From: Legionella birminghamensis
Lineage (GTDB): Bacteria > Pseudomonadota > Gammaproteobacteria > Legionellales > Legionellaceae
Reading direction: 5' to 3'
DNA length: 64,000 nucleotides
NCBI RefSeq assembly: GCF_900452515.1
Contig: NZ_UGNW01000001.1
Location: 1,488,001-1,552,000, forward strand
Below the pieces are notes generated by a model that saw only the letters and a list, made by a program, of their open reading frames with translations, made no database searches and was not told where the DNA came from. A program made the translations under genes and the position numbers. This document shows positions 9,288 through 17,331 of the stretch, piece after piece. The number at the start of each line of letters is the position of its first letter. Position 1 is the stretch's first letter.

Positions 9288-10707
9288 TGAAAATCCGTTT
9301 CGTTTCGAAGTTATTACTGTGACAGGGAAGGGTCAGCTTGAACACTGCCCCTTTACCCAGGCCGTCGCTATGAGCTGTCAACCGACCCCCCATTTCCTGT
9401 GTTGACAGGCCGGAGCTATGTAAACCAAACCCATGGCCATCTTTTTTAGTAGTGAATCCAAAAGAGAAAATTTTATTCAAATTTTCCGGATCAATTCCCG
9501 TTCCATTATCTTTTACAGCAATACTGATAGTATCCGCATTTTTTTGAGCGATTAATTCTATCATCATGTTTTTATTGGTATTTTTTAATACCGCATCTTT
9601 GGCATTGTGTATTAAGTTAACTAATATTTGCAGCAGCTTAGATTTATCGGAGATAATAAAGATAGGCTCAATTAAGTCTTTTTTAATGGTAATAAAATTG
9701 TCACGGCTAATGTTGATGGATAATTGCAATGCGGTGTCTATTATGTCAGGAAGAAAAATTTTTTCTTGCATACCAGGTACGCCGCTTAAGCATTGCTGCA
9801 TGGATACGATGTCTTTAATATGACCCAAGTCTTTGTCAATATTGCTAATCTCAGCTTCGCATTTGTTATTTGTGTCCAAAATGAGCTGAATCAAAGCGGT
9901 CATATACTGGGGGATTAATTTTCCTTTAGGGTGCTCACTCAAAAACTCGACTAAATTGTCCTTGTTTTGAAGGATCATCTCGACTATTTGTAAGAGTTTC
10001 TGGTGATAAGGTTGTTTGAACTCGTCCTTTAAGATGTGGATTGAGAGATTGGAGCTGTTTAAAATATTGCCAATGTTATGCAAAATGGAGGTAGCCACTT
10101 CAGACATTCCGGCTCGCCTTGCAGACTGCATAAATTGCTGATTCAATTCATGTATTTTTTCTTCTGCCTCCTTTTCCTTTTGTATATCCATTATAATCCC
10201 TGCCAGCTGCCCGGGTTCCTCAAGGCAGTGGCAAATGACGTGATACCATCTGTAATTGCCTTCAGGATTTTTTATTTTAATTTCACAATCGTAATTGACC
10301 TGCTTTTCAAATGCTTCTGTAACCAGATTTCTAAGTAAATCGCGATGCTCAGGATGTACAAGCTTGAAAAACTCGTCATAGTCGGGCGCTGGATAAAGGG
10401 GATCCAGTTTAATAATCCGGTAAAGTTCCTTTGACCAAATGGTCTGATTTGTAGTGCGATCGTAAAACCAATATCCCATTTTGGCAATGTGCTGCGCCTG
10501 TTCCAATTTCTCATTAAGCATTTGCATTTCGCGGGAGGAAATATCCATTGAACGTTCAATCAGGTAACGATCCTGGTCTGCTTCCTGGTAGGATTTATTA
10601 ATACGCGAGAGAAATTCTTGCCATTTCTCCAGATCGGTAGGCAATGAATCAGTTCTAAATTGCAGTCGATTTAGCTGTCGGGCTAAAAGTTTATGCACTT
10701 CCATCAT
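9280..10707 (-). CDS. nahK: NahK-like PAS histidine kinase
   Basis: A soluble 475-residue sensor kinase with no membrane segments. After an N-terminal helical region it has a PAS domain of the PAS_3 type (about 65-185, MGYWFYDRTTNQTIWS... and NPEGNYRWYHV), then an unusual H-box (SILHNIGNILNS, His near residue 209). A complete ATPase domain follows: N-box NLIHNAKDAV, DNGTGI, and FGFTTKKDGHGFGLH. It is expected to pass phosphate to the receiver of NarR encoded just downstream (8-base overlap), and its activity to be controlled by the FIST protein encoded just upstream. The H-box type is that of NO-associated NahK kinases. The next codon is also ATG, so the start could be 3 bases later. Confidence 0.88.
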   Translation of the reverse strand: MMEVHKLLARQLNRLQFRTDSLPTDLEKWQEFLSRINKSYQEADQDRYLIERSMDISSREMQMLNEKLEQAQHIAKMGYWFYDRTTNQTIWSKELYRIIKLDPLYPAPDYDEFFKLVHPEHRDLLRNLVTEAFEKQVNYDCEIKIKNPEGNYRWYHVICHCLEEPGQLAGIIMDIQKEKEAEEKIHELNQQFMQSARRAGMSEVATSILHNIGNILNSSNLSIHILKDEFKQPYHQKLLQIVEMILQNKDNLVEFLSEHPKGKLIPQYMTALIQLILDTNNKCEAEISNIDKDLGHIKDIVSMQQCLSGVPGMQEKIFLPDIIDTALQLSINISRDNFITIKKDLIEPIFIISDKSKLLQILVNLIHNAKDAVLKNTNKNMMIELIAQKNADTISIAVKDNGTGIDPENLNKIFSFGFTTKKDGHGFGLHSSGLSTQEMGGRLTAHSDGLGKGAVFKLTLPCHSNNFETKRIFNE

Positions 10708-10754
10708 ATGTCTCTTTTGTTAGCAGAAACTCAGTTACAGTTATCCTTTAAGCT

Positions 10755-11918
10755 TTAATCACTTTCATAATAGGTAGTTAATGTCATAGTCTGATTATGC
10801 AATTCGCAATTACCCAGATTAAAAGGGGATAACTCGCCATAGGAATAAAATCCTATCTGGGTTGTACCAGGGGGAAGCGCCTCCAAAGTCGATTCGGTTT
10901 CTTCTTCAGTTCTTTCCCCGAGTAAAAGTCTTCTGCCTACGCAGCTAACACCAATGGCCAGAACCGGGCTGGTAAACGATTCATTTTTATCAAACAAACG
11001 ATTTTTTGCCAATTCGCCTGCTTCAAAGGCACTGGTAATTAAACGATCAAAATTGGCACGCATTAACTGAGCCTGATAACCCATCGGTATGTCGCCGGCG
11101 AATATTAATGATTGAGTTTTTTCATCGACACCCAGAATAGTCCTGACTAACTGCACCGGGTTTTTTCCGTTATTGCTATCTTTGATTGCTAATGGATAAA
11201 GAAGCCCTGAAGCCGGCAGCTCCGCGGCTCGTTCACCTAAATATTCTTTATAAAGGTGAAGGGCAGGCTGGTTATCTAATTCATATAAGATGTTGCCCTC
11301 GGAGCGGGTAATCCTTCTTGCAGGCCCAAAAATATCCCATCCTCCTTGTGAGGCATGGCCTACCTGAATGTGGTTTCCATAAAACCCCAGGGCAATCACA
11401 TAGTTGTCAATAATTTCTCCATTGCAAATGATCCAGGTATTTCCAAAGTTGCTGCCGTCAGCCGCCAGCCCGCCGGTGATAATGAGACCGTCAGTTGCGT
11501 GCGCGTTTAACCCCTTTACAAGCGCTGTCCCATTGACAGTCAAACCATCGGATAAAACAAAAATGCTCCGCAAAGAAGAATCACAGAGTTCCTGGGCAAT
11601 TAACTCACCCGCCTGATAAGATTCAGAAATATGTTCAACTTTAGCACTGCATAATCTAAGCCGGGTTTTTTCAAATTTAACAACAGCCACAGACAGGCTA
11701 TCATCGTGAATATGAGATCCAAATATTTCACCAGCAGTAGAACAACCGATTATCTTGGCTTTTTTATAAGTATCAGCTAACTGTTTAAGGGGGGCCTGGT
11801 AATTAAGAAAAAAAGGGGAGGCAAAAACCAAAACCAGGGTTTGCTCCGAATCGATTGGTGGAAAATCCTCAATGCTCCATCCTCTGTTCCTAAAATATTG
11901 AAATGCTTGAATTTGCAT
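10755..11918 (-). CDS. nosP: NosP-like FIST-domain nitric-oxide sensor
   Basis: A 387-residue protein made of FIST_N (about 25-220, with LVFASPFFLN, IIGCSTAGEI, FVLSDGLTVNG and ITGGLAADGSNF) followed by FIST_C (about 225-370, with YKEYLGERAAELPASGLLYPLA and the C-terminal ALPPGTTQIGFYSYGEL). FIST proteins of this class (NosP) bind haem and nitric oxide and inhibit a co-encoded kinase. Here the kinase gene lies 47 bases downstream and the c-di-GMP effector after it. The haem ligand cannot be assigned from sequence alone. TAGGAAAGC precedes the ATG. This is the first gene of the three, so any operon promoter should lie in 11919-11987. Confidence 0.87.
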   Translation of the reverse strand: MQIQAFQYFRNRGWSIEDFPPIDSEQTLVLVFASPFFLNYQAPLKQLADTYKKAKIIGCSTAGEIFGSHIHDDSLSVAVVKFEKTRLRLCSAKVEHISESYQAGELIAQELCDSSLRSIFVLSDGLTVNGTALVKGLNAHATDGLIITGGLAADGSNFGNTWIICNGEIIDNYVIALGFYGNHIQVGHASQGGWDIFGPARRITRSEGNILYELDNQPALHLYKEYLGERAAELPASGLLYPLAIKDSNNGKNPVQLVRTILGVDEKTQSLIFAGDIPMGYQAQLMRANFDRLITSAFEAGELAKNRLFDKNESFTSPVLAIGVSCVGRRLLLGERTEEETESTLEALPPGTTQIGFYSYGELSPFNLGNCELHNQTMTLTTYYESD

Positions 11919-11987
11919 GCTTTCCTACTAATGATTCATTCATCTAGGGAAAGTATAGTTTATTCTATGTACAATTTCTCGAATGAG

Positions 11988-13370
11988 CTACTCAGCTATC
12001 TCGAGATCATGTGCAAGAAGCCGTCGATGCGCACGAAAATAAGTTATAGGGGACTGTTCCAATAGATCGGTTAGTTTTTCCATGTATATACAGGCAAAGC
12101 GATCGACCTGGTACGCAAAATAACTTTCTTCCGCGCCTGCACGAAACGTTCTTCCCCATCGTTTATTGTAAAAAGTCTGTTGTTTTTGCAATAGGGATGA
12201 AATATCAGTGTCTATGGCAACAATCTCCTGTTGCAGTTGGCTTAATTGAGGTTTTCCCTTCTCGAACTGGTCTTCAATAATTTTTGAATGAAGTTCAACA
12301 TACTGTTTTTCGAGCTTTGTCTTCATCTCCATTGCCGCAATAATTTCCTGTTCTATAGGCATGGAGTTCGCTTGCGCCTGAATTTCCTCACCTAACTCCT
12401 CGACAACCAGCGCAGTACGCCAGTTACAATCTTTTTTCAGACGAAGGATATCGCCATAAATATGATCGCCAATGTAGAGGATTTCATCGCCGTTCAACTT
12501 CAAATCGTCAGTAAATTTTCTGGCATTACCACCTTGATAGATCCCATGTGTGATCAAACCAGTCGTATTGGTCATGGTACCATCCTGCGGATTAATCGTC
12601 AGAAAACGTAGATTGTCATAAAAAAAGCGGGGCTTATTGGCGAGTGTAATGACTATTTCAAACAAATCCTGCCAGGTTTGATTATTTTCAAGAAACGGGT
12701 TTATGGCAAAGTCCAATAACAGTTTCGAGTAATAATAATCTGAGTTCGTGAGTATAAAAATTTTTTTACCGTAATGTGTATAGCGCTTTAAACCGGCTAC
12801 CAGTTCGGGATCTTTTTTTACAAATTTTTCGAGATGTTGTGCAATGTGGTTCTTAATGCTTCCATCCGAATGGGCGGTGTCGACACACTGAAGCACATCT
12901 CGGGCAATTTCAGAATAACTGGGCAACTCATCGGGATGCTCGTCTTTATAATCAACTAGTTGACCATATAGAACACAAAATGCAATGGAGAAGGAAGTGT
13001 CGATTGCCATGTAATTGCTGTCTTTCAAATCGACATAAATACTGCGGTATATTTCCTTTTGTTCTGCAAAGCTGATAAGACGTGTACCGTGATAGCTTTG
13101 ACGTATGGCGCCATAGCGGCTTAATTTCAGAATATTACCATTTTTGCTATCAATAATTAGCCCGCGGATTGCATCCGGAAAATTGAAAGTGAAGTTTTTT
13201 ACCGCCGAAGGGTATTTTTTTTGTTCAGCAAGTTTGTTAATAACAATTTGATAAACCAAGGCTTCAAAATTTTCTGTATTGTATCGAATAAGCGTATGAT
13301 CCATATCCAGACCAATATACTTAATCTTTTTCATATTTAATATACGGTTTACAAATACAGGTTGAGGCAT
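11988..13370 (-). CDS. HAD-family cytosolic IMP-GMP type 5'-nucleotidase
   Basis: A 460-residue member of the HAD-IG 5'-nucleotidase family (eukaryotic cN-II relatives), which dephosphorylates purine nucleoside monophosphates. The catalytic motif GLDMDHTLIRY gives the nucleophile and acid/base aspartates near the N-terminus. ILTNSDYYYSKLLLDF is motif II, and GDEILYIGDHIYGDILRLKKDCNWRTALVVEEL contains the conserved metal-binding DH region. The C-terminal 100 residues are helical and charged, as in relatives. A family member from L. pneumophila has been solved structurally. AAGGA lies 7 bases before the ATG at 13370. A second ATG at 13334 sits closer to the domain, but no ribosome site supports it. 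Confidence 0.88.
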   Translation of the reverse strand: MPQPVFVNRILNMKKIKYIGLDMDHTLIRYNTENFEALVYQIVINKLAEQKKYPSAVKNFTFNFPDAIRGLIIDSKNGNILKLSRYGAIRQSYHGTRLISFAEQKEIYRSIYVDLKDSNYMAIDTSFSIAFCVLYGQLVDYKDEHPDELPSYSEIARDVLQCVDTAHSDGSIKNHIAQHLEKFVKKDPELVAGLKRYTHYGKKIFILTNSDYYYSKLLLDFAINPFLENNQTWQDLFEIVITLANKPRFFYDNLRFLTINPQDGTMTNTTGLITHGIYQGGNARKFTDDLKLNGDEILYIGDHIYGDILRLKKDCNWRTALVVEELGEEIQAQANSMPIEQEIIAAMEMKTKLEKQYVELHSKIIEDQFEKGKPQLSQLQQEIVAIDTDISSLLQKQQTFYNKRWGRTFRAGAEESYFAYQVDRFACIYMEKLTDLLEQSPITYFRAHRRLLAHDLEIAE

Positions 13371-13463
13371 TTAAATTTCCTTACAAATTAAGACAAGTCC
13401 AAACTAGTTTATGCGTAATGCTTCGGCCACAATTAAAAATCTGGGCGCAGCAGAATTTTAAGA

Positions 13464-13484
13464 TTCCGCGAACAAGTCGCGGAA
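13464..13484. repeat. Short hairpin at the edge of the repeat region
   Basis: TTCCGCG and CGCGGAA flank a 7-base loop, a perfect 7-bp stem in non-coding DNA upstream of the 5'-nucleotidase gene. It begins a 240-base stretch of repeats (to about 13700) that fills the 464-base gap before csaA. Confidence 0.6.
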
Positions 13485-13516
13485 CGTAGGATGTGGCTCA
13501 CTTCGTCTAGACTCAG

Positions 13517-13648
13517 CGGCTGACACGCCTAGGTCCTTCGGCTGACACGCCTAAGCCCAGCGGCTGAAACGCCTAGACCTTGCGGCTGACACGCCTAGGC
13601 CCTTCAGCTGACACGCCTAGGCCCTTCGGCCCACTCACCTACGCCCTG
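13517..13648. repeat. Tandem array of six 22-bp units
   Basis: Six head-to-tail 22-base units of the form CGGCTGACACGCCTAGGCCC plus TT, starting at 13517, 13539, 13561, 13583, 13605 and 13627. The last unit has diverged (CGGCCCACTCACCTACGCCC). The third base block varies between GGTCC, AGCCC, GACCT and GGCCC. There are no spacers, so it is not a CRISPR. Twenty-two is not a multiple of three, and I see no supported reading frame across it. The array runs directly into the hairpin at 13644-13664. Confidence 0.9.
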
Positions 13649-13664
13649 CGGCTTGTCCGCAGGG
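13644..13664. repeat. Hairpin CCCTGCGG-loop-CCGCAGGG, copy 1
   Basis: Perfect 8-bp stem (CCCTGCGG/CCGCAGGG) with loop CTTGT. The same 21 bases occur at 51980-52000 inside another repeat element, so this is a dispersed unit and not a local accident. In both places it is preceded by CTACGCCCTGCG and followed by GTC. Confidence 0.8.
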
Positions 13665-13834
13665 TCTAAAATCGGGCGTTAGCGCCAAAGTGTATCAGAA
13701 GCTTTATCTGATAGTAAGCTTTAGAAAGACTGACAGCCTTTTTCTTTCTCGATTGTATCTTTGATCTGATATCCGGTTTTTAGCCGTTATGATAATCTAC
13801 TCAGCAATGAGACCATAAGGGCGGGAGAAAAACA

Positions 13835-14170
13835 ATGCCAATATCATATGATGATTTCGAGAGGGTCGATATACGATCGGGAACGGTGGTTAAAGCAGAA
13901 CCCTTTGAGCGGGCTAAAAAGCCGGCTTATAAACTGTGGGTGGATTTTGGTCCGGAATTAGGCATTCTGCAAACCTCTGCTCAAGTCACTGTACATTACA
14001 CGGTCGAATCACTACCGGGCAAAACGGTTGTTGGTTGTGTCAACCTAGGCGAGAAAAATATTGCCGGGTTCACGTCGCAGTTTCTACTCCTGGGGTTTTC
14101 GGATTCAAATGGCGCAATCTGTCTGGCAACCATTGATCCAGCTGTCCCCAATGGCAAGAAAATGCATTAA
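13835..14170 (+). CDS. csaA: CsaA-like tRNA-binding domain protein
   Basis: A 111-residue single-domain protein of the EMAP-II/Arc1p tRNA-binding OB-fold family. YDDFERVDIRSGTVVKAEPF is the family N-terminus, FGPELGILQTSAQVT is the core strand region, and VVGCVNLGEKNIAGFTSQFLLLGF with the C-terminal PNGKKMH tail completes it. In other bacteria CsaA is reported as an export-related chaperone and a tRNA-structure binder; the cellular role is not settled. GGGAG lies 8 bases upstream of the ATG. It stands alone, with a repeat region upstream and an orphan gene downstream. Confidence 0.88.
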   Translation: MPISYDDFERVDIRSGTVVKAEPFERAKKPAYKLWVDFGPELGILQTSAQVTVHYTVESLPGKTVVGCVNLGEKNIAGFTSQFLLLGFSDSNGAICLATIDPAVPNGKKMH

Positions 14171-14290
14171 TTGATGAGGCATGACTGTTCAGGAGTTTCC
14201 ACAAGGAAAGACGTCTCGGTGTTTGAGGTGGTGTTTTGAATTATAGGCAGTATGATCTAAAATGGCGCATCAATTTTGCCGTGGACTTTT

Positions 14291-16939
14291 ATGATTACAG
14301 TCAAACAACTTCTGGATTATCTTTACGCTTTCGAACATGCCGCTTTGAATTTACCCGCAGGCACTGCAGCAGAAACAGTTGAAACAATTCAGGTTGAATC
14401 ACTATATAGTTTTCAGTTTTTTTGGCTGTTTATCACAAAAGATGAAAATGCAGTGCTCCCTCCAAAGGATGTTCAAGCGATAAGAAGTTACTTAAGCCTG
14501 CGTTGGGAAACGCTCAAAAAGGAAAATATTGCCTATTTTCGTTTTCCTTTTTTACCTATTAATCAATTTTGCCTCAAGATAGCGGAGAGTATTGCCGAGC
14601 CAGAGGAGGCAGTATGTTCGATATTAATGCCGGGTATTATTGGCTTAAACAGAGAGGGCTTATCACTAAAACTTGAGACAGAGGACAATGGTCAGTTTCA
14701 AATCGATGCTTTTATTGTCAACCAAAGCTATACCCGATTAATCCCTCTGGCAGAGATATTTCAAACTGCTGCACTGGATAGTAATCATGTGCTGGCGGAT
14801 TTTCAGCCCGAAGGGGCGAAGCCGTCCTATGAGCTCGGTGGACAGGATTTCCTGAATTTGGCCAATGTAGCAGGGAATGCGAGCAGGGCGTTTATGCAGG
14901 CCTTAAAGGCGAATCATGTTAAACGCTACGATGATAATTCATTGGGCTTTGCGATAAAAAAGTTAGCGGTCGAGCTTAAAAAGGCATCGGTATCGGATGC
15001 GGGCTCAGAAGAGCTGATTAACAATAAAGTTATGGGCGATGCGGTGAGCTCGTTCTACAACCTTTGGAAAACGCTTTCACCAGAGCTGCGTTTACCAGAG
15101 GAAAAAGACGCTGAATCAAGTGAGAAGCGTTTTGTGAAAGTAATAACACTCACTAACTACGGGTGTAAAAATTTAAATTTGGAAAGCTACTTTTTGACGC
15201 TCTTTTTTCATATGCAATTGCCCTTGACTGAGGAAGAAGTTACGCGTGTGATAGCAGAGAATATATTTCCATGTGCCGATCAGATTTCTAACATTCTATT
15301 GGAATTTCTTAACCAGTATCCAACACTTTATCATATTTCAATCAATGCAAATAGAAATGAAGAATGCGCCGCATTGGCGCCGATGGCTTCCTTGCTGCCT
15401 GATGTAATCAAGGCGTTAGAGCACCGCTCTCCAATATGGGAGAGCAGGGACAATCTTGATTCCCAGTTCATGGAGCTGCTTATAAAGAGTCCGCAGTGTC
15501 ATCGTCAGCTTGATCCATCATTATTTATAGCATTGCGAATAAAGAGTTATAATTGTTGTCGGCGTCTGATTCAATCAAGAATCTGTTTAAAATCTGTCGC
15601 TTCCCTGAGTAATACTCGTCTTGCCAGCTTCGCTTATGAATCTAATCTACATACGCTGATTTTGTCTTTTTCTGAAGCACAACAACAAGTTATTGTGGAA
15701 ACGCATTATAAAGACCTGATTCGGGAATATAATGACGCGGATAAATTGCTCACATTAACATCACAGCTCTCTCAGGCATCATTAGATTTTCTAAGGAGGA
15801 AATATGCTGAAACACTGGCGCCTGATATTTGTTCAGTAGAAGACTTGTGTAACCTAACAAAAAAGGTTGATGGTATGATAATCGATCTGGTGTTTGAAAA
15901 ATTACAAGATAAATATCCTGAATTGCTAAGTACCAGTGAAAATGCACTCAAAGCTTTAAAGTTTTTTTCAAGAAAAGGAAATCAACAAGAAAAAATTATT
16001 TGTTATATCAACCCCAAATTGTCTGAATGGATAACACCAGAAAACTTTTGCACGTTCAATTTCTGGCTTGTTCACTCCATTCAATTTTCCAGCCTAATTG
16101 CAGACCAGATTAAAAGCCGAATTAATTCATTCGATACCTGGAAAATGGAATATATCCGCTGGGGGAAAATCGACGAAATACAAACGATATTACGAGAGCA
16201 GTTGATTGATCAGTTCTCCACAGAGCTAAACGATGGAGCCACGCTGCAGAGCGTCGTGGAAGCAACCTCCCCAGTTGCGCGCATTACACTAATATCGCAA
16301 TATAAGAAGTTAATTAACAGTAAAGAGTTATTTACACAATTTGCAAAAATTCTCCCAGAACAATGCAAGCAAGCCTATCTGAGAATGATCGAATGGGAGC
16401 GGTTTGCAGGCTCTATAGACGAACTTAAAGAGATTGCCGCTTTCTTCCAGTGGGATCAAATTCAAAGCCTGATTTCTACCCGGTTTTCAGCGGAACAATT
16501 AAAGTGTACTGAAGAAGAGTTTTCGGCCCTGTTACCAGGCCATTCACCAGAAGAAGATGAGCTTATAAAAAATTTTGATCAAGATTATATAATCTATGAG
16601 CTAGAGTCATACATTTCAAAAAGACAGTCAGCAAGGGGATTACGTCTTTGGGGTATTGATAAAGACATAAAAGTGATAACGGCTAAAAAATTAATTAATG
16701 AGTTGAAATCCAGCGCTCTGATTTCAGAACAGATCAATGTACTAAGGGACGCACGAAACCAGCTTAGGCTGTTCTACTCATCAGGCGGCGATGAACTCGA
16801 AGAGGTTATCGCCGGGATTCTAAAAGGCAAGAAGCCTTCTAACTCCAGCAGTTTCCATGAAATGAGGTTTGCTCGTAATAGGTTGCTTTTAGAAGAAGAG
16901 GAGAGACGACACTCATCGACCAGGAGTTCCTTGCGATAG
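14291..16939 (+). CDS. Large orphan protein, candidate Dot/Icm effector
   Basis: An 882-residue protein that I do not recognise. It is soluble (no signal peptide or clear membrane segment) and predominantly helical in composition, with many short charged helices and several cysteine-containing stretches (for example SYNCCRRLIQSRICL). No catalytic motif stands out. The C-terminus, RNRLLLEEEERRHSSTRSSLR, combines a run of glutamates with a serine-rich, positively charged tail. That resembles the E-block signals of Legionella Dot/Icm substrates. The frame opens at a TTG at 14276, but the ATG at 14291 is the more credible start; neither has a clear ribosome site. tRNA-Arg lies 265 bases downstream. 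The effector assignment is inference. Confidence 0.55.
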   Translation: MITVKQLLDYLYAFEHAALNLPAGTAAETVETIQVESLYSFQFFWLFITKDENAVLPPKDVQAIRSYLSLRWETLKKENIAYFRFPFLPINQFCLKIAESIAEPEEAVCSILMPGIIGLNREGLSLKLETEDNGQFQIDAFIVNQSYTRLIPLAEIFQTAALDSNHVLADFQPEGAKPSYELGGQDFLNLANVAGNASRAFMQALKANHVKRYDDNSLGFAIKKLAVELKKASVSDAGSEELINNKVMGDAVSSFYNLWKTLSPELRLPEEKDAESSEKRFVKVITLTNYGCKNLNLESYFLTLFFHMQLPLTEEEVTRVIAENIFPCADQISNILLEFLNQYPTLYHISINANRNEECAALAPMASLLPDVIKALEHRSPIWESRDNLDSQFMELLIKSPQCHRQLDPSLFIALRIKSYNCCRRLIQSRICLKSVASLSNTRLASFAYESNLHTLILSFSEAQQQVIVETHYKDLIREYNDADKLLTLTSQLSQASLDFLRRKYAETLAPDICSVEDLCNLTKKVDGMIIDLVFEKLQDKYPELLSTSENALKALKFFSRKGNQQEKIICYINPKLSEWITPENFCTFNFWLVHSIQFSSLIADQIKSRINSFDTWKMEYIRWGKIDEIQTILREQLIDQFSTELNDGATLQSVVEATSPVARITLISQYKKLINSKELFTQFAKILPEQCKQAYLRMIEWERFAGSIDELKEIAAFFQWDQIQSLISTRFSAEQLKCTEEEFSALLPGHSPEEDELIKNFDQDYIIYELESYISKRQSARGLRLWGIDKDIKVITAKKLINELKSSALISEQINVLRDARNQLRLFYSSGGDELEEVIAGILKGKKPSNSSSFHEMRFARNRLLLEEEERRHSSTRSSLR

Positions 16940-17137
16940 AGGGGTAGAGCAAAAGTGTGTTCGCTTTGAGAGATTTGAGATTAGTCATACATATCTGTTC
17001 CGTTCATACTGAGCTATATAAAATAAGCTCTTATTTTATCAATCAATTGTGATTTGGTTCTTACCTCAAGCTTTAATTTGCAGCTTGAATTACATCTTGG
17101 AGAGCTAGCATAAAGATTTATCAGACCAGATTCAATT

Positions 17138-17158
17138 TGCACCCTGAGTGCACCCTGA
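17138..17158. repeat. Direct repeat TGCACCCTGA x2 near tRNA-Arg
   Basis: Two exact copies of TGCACCCTGA separated by one base, 47 bases beyond the 3' end of tRNA-Arg(CCT). Closely spaced direct repeats beside a tRNA 3' end can be remnants of integrase arm or attachment sites, but no integrase gene is present in the window. Apart from this and the tRNA, I see nothing else in the 265 bases after the orphan gene. Confidence 0.4.
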
Positions 17159-17204
17159 AAAATGATTTTGCGCGAGAGAAATTATCGCAACCCATTGATT
17201 CTAT

Positions 17205-17280
17205 TGGCGTCCCGGAGAGGATTCGAACCTCCGACCTGCCCCTTAGGAGGGGGCCGCGCTATCCACTGTGCCACCGGGAC
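17205..17280 (-). tRNA. tRNA-Arg (anticodon CCT)
   Basis: A complete cloverleaf on the minus strand. The acceptor stem is GTCCCGG paired with CCGGGAC. The anticodon arm is GCCCC-CTCCTAA-GGGGC, giving anticodon CCT, which reads AGG. The T arm is GGAGG-TTCGAAT-CCTCT, with one G-T pair. The 3' end GCCA shows that the discriminator is G and that CCA is encoded. The D arm (GCAC/GCGC) has one A-C mismatch. It is a single tRNA with no neighbouring tRNA genes, lying between the 882-residue orphan and the ETF-ubiquinone oxidoreductase. Confidence 0.95.
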
Positions 17281-17331
17281 TAATTTTACAGGAGCAAGTC
17301 TACCCTTTGAGAAGGCAAATGACAATCAGAT

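Noticed and set aside
13517-13648. Possible CRISPR array
   Set aside because: Units are directly adjacent with no spacers, and there are no cas genes; the same holds at 39304 and 43470.
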